Part shown: piece after piece, positions 46,356 to 57,514 of the stretch
How positions within the stretch are numbered: position 1 is the stretch's first letter
Layout of the letters: every line of letters begins with the position of its first letter
Source of the DNA: Actinostola sp. cb2023
Taxonomy: Eukaryota > Cnidaria > Anthozoa > Actiniaria > Actinostolidae
DNA: 64,000 nt
Direction: 5' to 3'
Assembly: GCA_033675265.1 (NCBI GenBank)
Contig: JAUJYZ010000355.1
Coordinates: forward strand, 62,001-126,000
Program-made: the position numbers and the translations under genes
The notes under the pieces: model-generated
Seen by the model: only the letters and a program-made list of their open reading frames with translations
Told to the model about the DNA's origin: nothing
Database searches by the model: none

Positions 46356-47132
46356 CTATAAAAAGAAGTATCGGCAAATAATTACATGCACGGAAGTCAC
46401 GGTAATGAAAAAGATTACAAAAGTCATCTGAAATTCCTAGTTTTTCGATAATGTTTGTTAAATATTATTATATGGCACAATCTACTACCGGACACAAAAC
46501 ATCAAGCCAATCTGACAATTTCTACAATAATACATATCACAATAGACCTCTTTTAATAGCTTTGAGGGAGCCCATTCCATTCTTGATATCATTTATTCAT
46601 AAATAATCATATATTTTTGCTTTTGTTTTAGAAATCATTCAGAGAGTGTTACACGGCACTGAAAGGTCCTCATCCCCGAATACACTAGCTTGGATGAGAG
46701 TGACTTATCGGAAGATGAAGATGGAAATATATATATCGCTTTGTTACTTTGAATACAATAAAATCTTTCAGTCATTAAAAAATGCAGTGGTTTATTGTTC
46801 ACAGTGCTTTATGGTAGATACTTTAATAATGATCTATATATATATAAAAATGATTTCACTCACAAATAGTCTGGATAAATACAACGCAAATGACTATTAT
46901 TCAATATTTCAGTCCATGGGTTTACGTAAGCTTTTATGGGGTGCCAAGTGTCTAATAATTATATGTCAAAATTATATGAATTATATATAAATTATGTAAA
47001 TAAATGATATTATATCAAGCCATAAAAAATTTAACAATACAATTATATCAAACAAATATCAAATAACGAAAACATATTTAAAACATTATATGATACCATG
47101 ACTATAGATTATAAATCGTTATTTCATATAAT
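46356..47132. other. AT-rich DNA, no supported gene
   Basis: Contains small ORFs without motifs. CATTATATGATACCATGA near 47083 occurs inverted near 53830 beyond the transposon at 47136-53684, suggesting that the target was itself a foldback sequence. Confidence 0.4.
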
Positions 47133-47135
47133 GAA
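47133..47135. repeat. GAA target-site duplication, left
   Basis: GAA precedes the left terminus and follows the right terminus at 53685-53687; 3 bp is typical of EnSpm/CACTA elements. Confidence 0.75.
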
Positions 47136-47169
47136 CACGCTGGGCATAAATGACCTCGAAATCGCTCAT
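47136..47169. repeat. Left 34-bp terminal inverted repeat
   Basis: Exact inverted match to 53651-53684; beyond it only scattered similarity (TTCGCCATT) remains. Confidence 0.93.
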
Positions 47170-47219
47170 TTCGCCATTCTTTATGTTCAGCGGTTTCGCG
47201 CAGGAGAGTACTCTTCAAA

Positions 47220-48243
47220 ATGGCGGCTCATTTGAACGTCGAAGACATTATCGAGCTTGTACAACGCGAGGATAGCGACGAGGATCAGTCCGTTGAAAGC
47301 GATGAAGATGAGGACGAGGAGAAGTTGACAAACTGTCTTGATAGTTTTGATGGAGGAGACAGTTTCAACAAAGCCTTTTTCAAGGAGAATGCCATCGGTG
47401 TGCTAATGCCACTGGTTCAAGCAGCAAAACCCTCAAATGATTTGGGTGAACAGCCACAAAGGTTGACAGGTATGAGCAATATTCTACTTGGATCCCTCAG
47501 AAAATCAATAGATTTGAAAATTGCCGTCATATTTGCTTAATAGTATGATTGAGAGTGCCGATTTACAAACTCAAAATTAGCTAATATTATAAGCTTAATA
47601 ACTTTAGGAATGATTTGTGATCGTGTTATAAATAAGCAGATCTTACATAAATGTACTTTAATGATGATCTCGTCCCATAGGGGTTTTCAGAGTCAATGAT
47701 TACAATATAGTATTGTTAGTAGTATATGATATATTATGCTTTTCTCTTTTAGCTGCCAAACTGTTGTCAACCATCAACATCAATGCTGGATCATTGCTGA
47801 TGAGAGAGTCCAGACTTTGGCTGAAGATGATTGAGAAGAGATTGGCAGGGAAAGTGTCCATCAGAAGACCATATTATGCCGAGATTGTCCGCAGCATTCC
47901 TTATGACATTTTTGCATCCATGAATTGTGTCATAAGGAATGCTGATGACGAATCGTTCAAGGAACCAGCCTGCTACATGTTAGAAAACAAGAAGGCTGAA
48001 GTAATTTCATTTACCTCTCTTTGCTCATTGCAGAAGTTATTTTCATTGCTTTCTGGAATGAGCATAAGAGAGGTAAAGAAATTTTTCAGCCGAAAACTTT
48101 CAAGCACTAGCAGGTCTGGCAATAAAGTCAAGCTACTTGTCGAGGAAACAAAAGACTTTTTTTTTTTTTTCAAAACTTCATCTGGGAAGCTCACATTGCA
48201 GTTTTTATGGGGAATGGAACATGCATGGCTTTCCCCGACATAA
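47220..48243 (+). CDS. Two-exon protein of unknown function carried by the CAC...GTG transposon
   Basis: Exon 1 runs 47220 to about 47469 (ATG in AAAATGGCGG; donor GTATGAG). It encodes a short hydrophobic start and a strongly acidic stretch (EDSDEDQSVESDEDEDEEK). Exon 2 begins after the acceptor CTCTTTTAG at about 47751 and runs to TAA at 48243: KLLSTININAGSLLMRESRL and WLKMIEKRLAGKVSIRRPYY, then a Lys/Ser-rich region (VKKFFSRKLSSTSRSGNKVK). A run of 12 T near 48160 encodes consecutive Phe and might hide an indel. No catalytic motif is recognised; it may be an accessory protein such as an end-binding or regulatory factor. The start lies about 85 bp inside the left terminus. Confidence 0.55.
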
Positions 48244-48299
48244 TTGTACCATGAGGGAACTATCATCCACAGAATTATAAACTGTGCCCTCTGGTTACA

Positions 48300-48590
48300 A
48301 CAGTTTTTTGTTCTATGGGTATTTAAAGCTACACTGAGCTACACAGATTAGAAGGAAGTCGAAAGTGAGACTGACGCTCTGATAGCAGTGCTCTGTTCTA
48401 TGGGTATTTAAAGCTACACTGAGCTACACAGATTAGAGTGACGTCGAAAGTGAGCCTCGACAGTGCTGACATCACTAGTGCTCTGTTTTACTGGTATTTA
48501 AAGCTACACAGATTAGAAGGAAGTCGAAAGTGAGCCTTGACAGTGCTCTAACAGCAGTGCTCTGTTCTATGGGTATTTAAAGCTACTGTG
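48300..48590. repeat. Tandem repeat, about 80-90-bp unit
   Basis: Three to four copies of GCTCTGTTCTATGGGTATTT plus AAAGCTACACTGAGCTACAC and AGATTAGAAGGAAGTCGAAA, with variable spacing. Confidence 0.92.
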
Positions 48591-49131
48591 CCTACCTCTG
48601 AGTCTCAACCTTGGTGGCTGTTCATCCATATCATTTGAAGGTTTTGCTGCATGAATCAAGTGTAATTAGTACCTAGATGGCATTCTCTGAAAAATATTTT
48701 ATTGAACTTCTTCTCCATCAAAACTATCAAGAAACTTTTCCAACTTCTATTCATCGTCATTTGCATCTTCAGTGCTTTCAACTGACTGGTCCTCATCGCT
48801 TATTGTCGTGTTGTACAAACAAAAATATGAATCAAGAGAACTCGTTATTAAAAACAGATTGACATGATTTGACATTGAAGAGATTTGTAATATTGCACTT
48901 TGCTGCTATTAATACAACTTTGGTGAATGGCTTTCCACAACAAATAACTGCGTACAAATAACGGCCTGAGCATGCGCAGTGAAGATTAAGCAATGTTCGC
49001 TGCAAATACCGGTCTGAGCATGCTCACTTAATTGATCATTCACAGTGTAAACATGGCAGCTCGTTTTACAATATTTTTTCTTGATGTTTATATTCAATAA
49101 ATTCCTTATTGATAGAAATGAGTCGAATGAT

Positions 49132-49165
<34 letters not shown>

Positions 49166-50466
49166 CGTGATTTGTCAGTGTCTCGCAGATTAATTATTTG
49201 CTTATTTACAAAAATAGTGTTCAAATGCAAAATAATAAATATATGTTTATAAATAGATAACAATTACAATACAATTCATATGTTGTTTACATAGTTTTCT
49301 GTTTTGCAGTTGTGAATTATTCACAAGATAACTGCTACACAATCTAACATTTGTCATGGTTTCATGCTTATAAATAGATAATAATTCATATGATTTTCTA
49401 CATGTACCTGTAGTTTTGTGTTTTGCAGTTGTTAATTATTCACAAGATAACTGCTACACAATCTAACATTTGTCATGGTAACCATACTCAATTACTGAAC
49501 TATTTCCATCTATTTTAATTGGTAATGAACACAATGCATACATTATGCTACATTGTATGTCCCAGCTAGACCATTCAAGTAAACCAATATTCAAAGTGAA
49601 ATAGCTAGTAACTAATAGTGACTACGCTGCATTATGCTCAGTCTTTTATTTTCAGGATATATGTATATGGCTATATGTGCAATACAGTTATGAACCAACC
49701 CTCCGTTCGTAAATTATAAACATTTTGTTCATGCCAGCTACTGTACATTGTATTTGTTTTGATTACACCAGTATCAAAGTGAGCTTTTAAATATTTTGGT
49801 TTGTATCCGTATTTGACATCAGAAAAAATGGCAGTGGGGAAAGTGGAAGGAAAAATTATAGGTGCCCCTTAAAAGTGATACAAAACTTGGCCATAACAAG
49901 CAATTAATGGCATACGTGTATATGTTATATATCGTATCAATGACTGTCACACTGACACTGAGCTCCTGGACCATGTTATTACTTCGTGCAAGACTTCATG
50001 AAAGGTACCCATGTTTGGGTATAAGTTTGAAACCACCTACCCTGTCTAGGACAACTCCCTCTATTTTAGGACCCTGTTTAGTACAAAGGACAAAATACAC
50101 ACTGTCTTTGTTTACACAATTTTAATGTGTTTTATGTTAACTGATGACCTGCTAAAGATCGGCAAACTTCTCGCATCTTGGTTGGATAAATATCGGTTAA
50201 CCATATTTAACGATGACAATCATGCATTACCAAACCCTGTTTAGGACAGAGAGGCCAAAAACCATACCCTGTCCAACGGCACGTCCCCGTATTAGCCCAT
50301 ATATGTGAGTGTCCCCCCTACCCCCGGGATTATTATTATTATTCCACTCAATCGCTTCTAACGTGGCTGAGGAGCCTTGTTGGCTATCAGCTCTCATGTA
50401 CAACTCGATTCCATGGAATAATTGTTACACTGTAAGTGTAGTGTTTAGGTGTTATTCTAAATTGAC
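48591..50466. other. Non-coding middle of the CAC...GTG transposon
   Basis: No supported gene. Includes a tandem duplication of about 110-125 bp (49245-49370 and 49371-49485; GTTAATTATTCACAAGATAA and CTGCTACACAATCTAACATT) and a MITE-like segment near 50010-50300 with repeated ACCCTGTTTAGGACA and CCTGTCTAGGACAACTCC phrases. Confidence 0.5.
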
Positions 50467-52820
50467 TTATAATTTAAGTTCAGAAAACACATTTTTACAT
50501 TCTTCAATACTTAACTTTGTTCTCTCCATGTAGCTGTGAGAACAGAAACAACACTTTTCATCAGTATCATTTTCTTTTTCTAGTCCACAGTAGCAGTAAC
50601 TAGGGTCTTTAGTTGCACGTACTGGAATGTAAGAAACATTTGAAGCCTTCATATTTGTACAATTATAACCACGTTCTCTGAGCCAAATAAGTGAAACATA
50701 TTCATGTAAAAACACTTGCTCCCACCTTAACTTGTGCAAAGTATTCATACTCTACTTAGAAATGGAAATATGTTTCGCTTCGCGTTCTTCCGTTGAGTTG
50801 AGAGCAAGACCCATCCCATACTTACTTAGCATGTCTTAAGTATGAACAGGTACTACTTGTGTAATATGCCAAACAGTAGGATGTATGTTAAAAAAAAGTA
50901 TATTAGCACGAAAATAACTCCTACAATGAGTCTTCAGGCTGGCTACCTGTTCATCTGAGAGCTCAAGTCTGTTGAAAAGAGAAACACAATCTCTTAGGCA
51001 AAGGCATATGTAAGAAAGAATATGAAGAATTATAGTTGGCCTTGCTGGCTTTGCATCACCTATCACTGCTGAAATCAGAAACATGAAGTTATGTAAGAAC
51101 ATTTTGGATTCTTTGCCAGTGAATCGGTAATCAAAGTCTTTTCCAATGCTTTTTGTTTCGTCAAACCATCTAATGATTTTTTTGGAAAGACACATCAGAT
51201 TACACTTAGTACGCATTATGATGTACTTATTGTTATTGTTACTGAGGGGAGAACTTGCAGGAATCGTGGAAAAAGATTGACAAGAAGACAGTTCAGACAT
51301 ATGTACCACTTCAGTCAAAAGAAGACGATGTGCTAGAGCACAAGCATTATTCTTTAGATGTAACGGTTCAATATGAGCGTGATCAATTAACTCACCTATG
51401 GGAGGTGTGAATTCCTGTCGACTGCCTTTACTTGCAATAAATGTAGTTACCTTTGTTCTGATTGTTGAAGAGGCCAATTTTTTCTTTGACTTTTCTAAGG
51501 TCTTTTTAAGTGCATCTACCTGTTTAGCTACTTGCAGTCTTTCATTGTATTTCCAGGAATGTCAAGTGCTACTTCTGTCATTTAAAGAAAAAGTACCTCG
51601 CATGTTGCAATAATCATCTTTCCTAACATTAGCAAAATTCGAAAAATACTTAGCGCTATTACTAAGTTCACCTGCCAGGAATGCAATCATTTTCATGTCA
51701 TTGGGAATTTCTGAAAAATAAAACTTAACGACAACAGGTGAACCATTAACCATAACAGAATAGGTAGATTGTTGAATAACACTAATGTCAGCCATAAGTG
51801 ACTTCACAAATCTGGAAACAGGAACAGCATTTTCACTACAGTTGGCTCCAAACAGAAGGAAGTTGTCATTACTGCTTAAAATTGCTCTACCGACATTTAA
51901 AAAACCCACAAGCCAGGAGCATGCTACATCATCTTTCCCAAACGGAGCACCGTCACCTCCTAGAGAAACATAGAATTTATTACTTTCTCCATTGAACCAA
52001 ACAAGATCATACATACCTTGGTTGTTTAGATAGAATCTAGCCATGGTTAGCAATAAGTCCTTTATGTCACGATACACACCATTTACTTTCTCTTCTTCTT
52101 TTAGTCCAGTACACAAAGTTTCCCTAACACTGTACATATTTCCAATGTCAATACTCTTCAAAAAAGGCATGAGTTTATTATAAGGCACTAATCTAGCTAC
52201 GGGACAGTTGTTAACTGTGATGCGCTTAACCTTATTAGAACGTTCGTAACTAATATTCTTGTAAACAGATTTGTATTTCTGTTTCCCCATCACCCCACTA
52301 CTATAATATACCCCAATACTGCGTATCATTTTTATCTCAGATGCTTCATATTTACGTAAATGATCTATAGATGTTAGGTATAACTTTCTTTGTGATCTTA
52401 TCGTTAGTTGAAAACACTTTAGATAAAGTGGTGTCACTACAATAATTTACTACAGTATCAGCTAGGCCTATTTCACCAGGTGTCTTGTCAACTTTGGTTG
52501 CTCCGTGGATAGCACAGGCTGCAGCATCAAAGGTCTCGTTTCTTCTTCTCCTGGCTGTTGCTAAACTAAGGTTAAGTTTCCCTTCTTTAAAGCGAGTTGG
52601 TTTTCTAGTCTTGACGTCCTGGATGTTCAATTTTGTTTTTTTCCCTAACTGCCTATCAATATCATCTACCTACATGTACACGATTTAAGATACATTAATA
52701 ACCAAACTTGAATATATTAATTTTATATCTTTCTCTCAGTATTTCCTCTATTTTCTTGACACTGAATCTACATAGATAATAACAATAATAATATAATAAC
52801 AACAGTTAATTATTAATAAT

Positions 52821-52869
<49 letters not shown>

Positions 52870-53229
52870 TTTGCACTTGGCTTACAACAAGCCAGGATTA
52901 ACAAAATATTTGTAAGGTTCAAAAACCAAAAACATTGATTACTGACAGCAGGGAATACTAAGCTTATAATAATAAACTTAATGATTGAATGCAGATTGAA
53001 ATCTCTTATACAGCAAACTTTAATCTGATTATTATATAATTTATTCACAAGTTTTACTTACTTTATCAGTCGTCCTTTTTGAACTGTCTTGTTTACAATG
53101 CAGCTTCTTTCGCTCTCTGTCAAGTTCCATTTCTGCTAACTTTATCGTAGGGTAATTTTCGTTCAACTTCCGCTGCATCGCAACGTACTTTCCTACGTAT
53201 TTCCGCTTTCTTGCGCCACTTGATGGCAT
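50467..53229 (-). pseudogene. Large decayed protein with GGDGAPFG motif, main gene of the CAC...GTG transposon
   Basis: Exon 1 starts at ATG 53229 (MPSSGARKRKYVGKYVAMQR, basic) with donor GTAAGT near 53067. Exon 2 follows the acceptor CATGTAG near 52673 and runs on: YYSSGVMGKQKYKSVYKNIS, SIDIGNMYSVRETL, FYVSLGGDGAPFGKDDVACS, WLVGFLNVGRAILSSNDNFL, LFGANCSEN, MKMIAFLAGELSNSAKYFSN, FIASKGSRQEFTPPIGELID, HAHIEPLHLKNNACALAHRL, ICLCLRDCVSLFNRLELSDE and a C-terminal CYCG...CCFCSH zinc motif ending at 50467. A frameshift near 52365 and in-frame TGA (about 51565), TAA (about 50836) and TAG (about 50757) disable it. I recognise the blocks as a repeated metazoan family, presumably transposase; which acids are catalytic is not known to me. 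Confidence 0.72.
52806..52868. repeat. (AAT)n microsatellite
   Basis: Run of AATAATAATAAT units of about 50 bp in an intron of the decayed gene. Confidence 0.95.
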
Positions 53230-53650
53230 GATATCTCGTGATTGTAGACGATATTTCAAAAAAGAAAAACATACGATTGTTGTCCCTTTATACCATTGTC
53301 AGGTGAAAGCATAATCTTGTAAACATAGTTTGAATGAACGAAAATGAATGAAGCTCAAAAAAGGCTCTTGATTTAAAAAAACCATAATGACGAAACAAAG
53401 TACAAATCAGCAGTACATGTCAGTTATGCCATTCTGCAGGTGAATGGTTGATTTTGCCGATTTAGATGTCAAAAGAAAGCTTGATCCTCCATCTTGGCGG
53501 CAAAATCAAAGCCAAAGCTACCAATATATTACAAAGGCATTCTGGGGCGGTCTAAAGAATAGCCTTTCACTACCCCCCTGCCTATATTTAATTAGTTACC
53601 AGTCTCCCAAAAATTGCTAACGTCTAAAATGGCGAATTGGCGTGCGTATG

Positions 53651-53684
53651 ATGAGCGATTTCGAGGTCATTTATGCCCAGCGTG
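53651..53684. repeat. Right 34-bp terminal inverted repeat
   Basis: Exact inverted match to 47136-47169, followed by GAA at 53685-53687. Confidence 0.93.
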
Positions 53685-53849
53685 GAATAGTCCCATTTTA
53701 GTTATATGAAACCATAAGATATTTGCACTTCTCATGGTTTAAACCATGGAAGCACCTAATTTTAGTTGTTTCATATAAGTTGATTTTCGTAACTGAATTA
53801 TTTGAAACAATAAGTCCGACTTTAAATTCATGGTATCATATAATTAATG

Positions 53850-54456
53850 ACATGAAGTAATGCATTATTTGAAACAATTTCATGGTTTGATATAAATGCA
53901 TTATTTGAAACAATTTCATGGTTTGATATAAATGCATTATTTGAAACAATTTCATGGTTTGAAACAATTTCGTGGTTTGAAACAATTTCATGGTTTGAAA
54001 CAATTTCATGGTTTGAAACAATTTCATGGTTTGATATAAATGCATTATTTGAAACAATTTCATGGTTTGAAACAATTTCGTGGTTTGAAACAATTTCATG
54101 GTTTGAAACAATGTCATGGTTTGATATAAATGCATTATTTGAAGCAATTTCATGGTTTGATATCAATGCATTATTTGAAACAATTTCATGGTTTGAAACA
54201 ATTTCATGGTTTGAAACAATTTCATGGTTTGATATCAATGCATTATTTGAAACAATTTCATAGTTTGATATAAATGCATTATTGGAAACAATTTCATGGT
54301 TTGAAACAATTTCGTGGTTTGATATCAATGCATTATTTGAAACAATTTCATGGTTTGATATAAATGCATTATTTGAAACAATGTCATGGTTTGATATAAA
54401 TGCATTATTTGAAACAATTTCATGGTTTGATATAAATGCATTATTTGAAACAATTT
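53850..54456. repeat. 18/36-bp satellite
   Basis: Alternating 18-bp units TTTGAAACAATTTCATGG and units ending TTTGATATAAATGCATTA. About 33 half-units; single changes such as CATGG to CGTGG and TATAAAT to TATCAAT mark sub-blocks. The array ends exactly at the left end of the integrase-RING element. Confidence 0.95.
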
Positions 54457-54922
54457 AATCAGTGAAAGAAAGTGGCAATTCATATGTTTACCAACAATAG
54501 GTTATTGATCTTCTAAATTCAGCTATTTTTCAATTTTCAAATTTTGTTTTGCTTTTTGAAATTCAAATGTGTATGCCTTTTTTCAATTTTTTTACTCAGT
54601 TCGATAACTTGAAATTTCCCAGGCTTTTTTCTTTAAAACCCGAAAAAATGGTACTATTTTCATGTTTTAGAAATAATTTTGAATGTTGAAAATTCATACC
54701 CTTTTTCCAAATTTTCTGTCCTGTGCGAGAATATGAAATTTCCCATCTTTTTTTGCGAGAAGGTGTTTAAAAGGGTGCTATTTTCGTATTTATTAAGCTG
54801 ATTTAAATGTTGCATTTTAACACTTATTTCCATTTTTTCATTTGATTGTGATGAATTGAAATTGAAATTGTTTTCATTGAGCTCGCGTGTCAGCCACGCA
54901 CTGCATGTGCCGCAAAATTTCC
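54457..54922. repeat. Left arm of the copy-1 inverted repeat
   Basis: Near-identical inverted copy of about 59046-59511, containing AGCCACGCACTGCATGTGCC near its inner end. Beyond 54922 the two arms diverge except for E2F-like motifs. Confidence 0.88.
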
Positions 54923-54938
54923 CGTCAAGAGATTCTCA

Positions 54939-54980
54939 TTTCCCGCCAAAACAGGCTATTAAATCATTTTCGCGCCAAAA
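54939..54980 (+). promoter_or_regulatory. Pair of E2F-like sites upstream of the integrase
   Basis: TTTCCCGCCAAAA (54939-54951) and TTTCGCGCCAAAA (54968-54980) both fit the E2F consensus TTTSSCGC, about 115-155 bp before the integrase ATG at 55094. Related sites lie at the same relative position in the other arm. Binding is inferred from sequence only. Confidence 0.5.
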
Positions 54981-55093
54981 TATAATGTCAAGCATTATGT
55001 TTTCATTTATCTTCGTATGCCCGTGGGAAAATGCGCGCCAGGAACGGAATACTTTTTGTCCGCCAAAGACTGATCTATTTAATGTGAAACATT

Positions 55094-57201
55094 ATGGATG
55101 TTTTGGAGGCAAATATTGAGCGTATACGAGAATATCGGCAAAACAACCTAACTTATCAACAAATCAGTCAGTGAGTTATTCCATGAGAATTTCCCTGAAG
55201 TACGAAGAGGGTTTTCTGTGAGAAGTATTCGTTTGGTATGCACGAAACATGGATTGAAGAAAACAACCGATGTAGAGGTAGACCAAATCGTACGAAGATG
55301 TGTGAATGAGGTATAACAAACATGAAATTCAAATTCTTCTGAATTGATAGTTTATTCGGGACTTATCGTTGTCAAATTCTCTTTTATTCAGGTTGGTCCA
55401 ACGTATGGACGTAAATTAATGACCGGCTACGTGCGCAGTAAGGGCTATAGCTTTAGCGGTAATCAAGTTGCTATGTCACTGCGACGTGTAAATCCCACAG
55501 ATCATGCAAGAAGAAGGGCAGATACAGTGCGAAGACAGAATCCGGTACCATACAGTCCACTTTACTATGGCCACAAACTACATTGCGATCAAAATGAGAA
55601 ACTTGCTATGTATGGGTGTACTTTATATGCTTTTAATGATGGCCACAGCTCAAAAATCGTCAGATTGTTTTGTATGCCGAAGAAAAATGCTTTGGTGATA
55701 TATTCTCACTTCAGGTGAGTTGTTGCCATAACGTTGATTATTGGCTCCCAAAATGTTAAATTGTTTCTTATGACACCAGATCGTCCGAATTTTCGCAAAA
55801 CTAGCCTGCCATGCACTATATCTGTGATACCAGTTGAACCTCCCATAAGCGACCACCCAAAATGTCAAGCTTTGTGGTCGCTTACGAGAGGCGGTCGCTT
55901 ACGAGAGGTTCCAACACTTAATTAGCCATTTCAAAAACGAGTGGAGGACTGGTTTAGTTAGATATTGAACGAGTAACAGCTTTCCAAACATCTCAAAAAT
56001 TACAAAGAAATGTATGTTTACCAGGGACAAGTGTCCCCCGTAACCATACATTTCTTTGTAATTTTTGCAGTTTTTGAATGTCTGCAGTTCATTTACTACT
56101 TGTCCAAACCTATCAAACTCCTGAAACTTACTAATTCTGATATGCTCTTTCTTGTGATGGAGTTCATTTTTTAATTAGAGTAATTCTAAAATCTAGTTCC
56201 CAGTCCTCCACTCGTTTTTGAAATGGCTAATTGGAAACTTTTGGTATTTTGAAAAACTGGCGGTCGCTAAGGAGAGGTGGTCGCGGCTTACGAGAGTGGT
56301 CGCAACATACATAAACTTTATTAATCACAACCGGAGGTTCAACTGTAGTATCTTTGTGTATTTTTAAATGTATTTCTTATGATTACTCAACAGAGATGTA
56401 TTGATCAAAGAAGGGATATGGGACACTGTGAGAGTCGATCATGGGACTGAGGCTTGTCTTATGCTGTTTGTTCAGAATATGTTAAGACATCTAAGGCAAA
56501 ATCAAGCGTGTGAACCATATGTCCAGACTCGTTCCCGACAGGTAACTTTGCGAGGTTGTAGATTTCATGTGAGCTGATTAAAGTTTCTGAACTCAAATAT
56601 TATTATTTTTGATCTCTTTAGAATCTACCAGCAGAACGAAAGTGGCCCGAGGTAAATCAGCGTGTGTTATACCCAATAAAAGAAACGTTGGTGAGAATGG
56701 AAAATAGTCTTCTGATAAACCGCCTTGATCCAGTTGAACAATTTTGCCATGAATGTTGTTGACGTTGGATTACAAAGGGTATTGGCTTCTTGGAATTCAC
56801 ATTCAATCAAAGGTTTGTTTCTACTATCACAACAATCGCTCAAAATAATGTCATTAAGACTGCCTATTTATTTCTACACAGGTAAAAACGACAGAATTCC
56901 GAACTTTGTTGCAAGTAATACCAACAGTCTTAATCCAGTTAATGGAGCCTCTGTGCCAACTTCCGACGAAGTATTATGTTTGTATACCGAAGCAGGTGGA
57001 CACATAACTACAGACTGCCATTTTGGCATAGATCCCCTAGCAGGGGATGACATACTTATTAGGAGACGTGACGAAGAATTTGCACAAAATAATCACTCTT
57101 TCACTGAAATATTCAATAATGTTGTAAATGGAAACGATTTATTTCTAGAACAAGCAGTTAGACATTTCATATTACTTACAAGGAGTTTATCTTCAACTTG
57201 A
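55094..57201 (+). pseudogene. Five-exon DDE integrase (rve-type core), copy 1, frameshifted
   Basis: Exons 55094-55310, 55392-55714, 56394-56541, 56622-56812 and 56882-57201 have GT-AG borders. Exon 1 is helix-turn-helix-like (LTYQQIS, then after a break FHENFPEVRRGFSVRSIRLV). The integrase core follows: YGHKLHCDQNEKLAMYGCTL (first Asp in HCD), WDTVRVDHGTEACL (second Asp in VDHGTE) and NLPAERKWPEVNQRVLYPIK (Glu in PAER, the third acid). The last exon ends in a helical segment FGIDPLAGDDILIRRRDEEF. A 4-bp AGTC tandem duplication near 55150 shifts exon 1, and exon 4 has a second frame break near 56750, where several codons present in copy 2 are missing. I recognise this as a repeated metazoan integrase-core family. 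Intron 2 holds nested palindromic repeats. Confidence 0.78.
55836..56346. repeat. Nested palindromic MITEs in an integrase intron
   Basis: Outer pair AGTTGAACCTCC...GGAGGTTCAACT with GTCGCTTACGAGAG phrases. Inside it is TTAGCCATTTCAAAAACGAG with GTGGAGGACTGG, inverted at about 56203-56233. Inside that is AAAATTACAAAGAAATGTAT, inverted at about 56040-56063. This looks like three palindromes, one within the other. Confidence 0.8.
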
Positions 57202-57514
57202 GCTGATCGAATATACATCTACTCAGTTTCGTATATAAAAATGTAACGATATGAATAGAAAATAAAATATTACTTTAACTAGAATGATATTAAAATGTCC
57301 TACCTAAGCACTTTTCAACGGCACACATTAAAACCTAAATCAACGCTCAAGTCTAAAGTCGGCCCTCAGTCTAATGTCAGATTCAATATAAAGAACGAGG
57401 ATAAACATTTAACGAGCATTTTCGTCCTGTAACGGACTGATGCGGCGTGACTGATTGAAATTTGCATATAAAACTCAACAGTTCACAACAGTCGTTCATT
57501 CTACTGATTCTATA

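Larger units (their letters stand above)
47136..53684. mobile_element. EnSpm/CMC-type transposon with CAC...GTG ends, 6549 bp
   Basis: Perfect 34-bp terminal inverted repeats starting CACGCTGGGCATAAATGACC (47136-47169 and 53651-53684) and a GAA duplication define the element. It carries a plus-strand gene near the left end (47220-48243) and a large decayed minus-strand gene near the right end (53229-50467), convergent. Between them are tandem repeats and MITE-like sequence. Because the major minus-strand protein belongs to a widely repeated but, to me, unclassified family, the termini give useful evidence for its superfamily. Confidence 0.88.

Noticed and set aside
46646..46990. 114-codon plus-strand ORF
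   Set aside because: AT-driven composition rich in I, Y, N and K, no motif; acceptor-like TTTTAG nearby is not enough.
53828..54328. Minus-strand ORF of NHEIVSNNAFIS repeats
   Set aside because: Translation of the 18/36-bp satellite; no start, splice or domain context.
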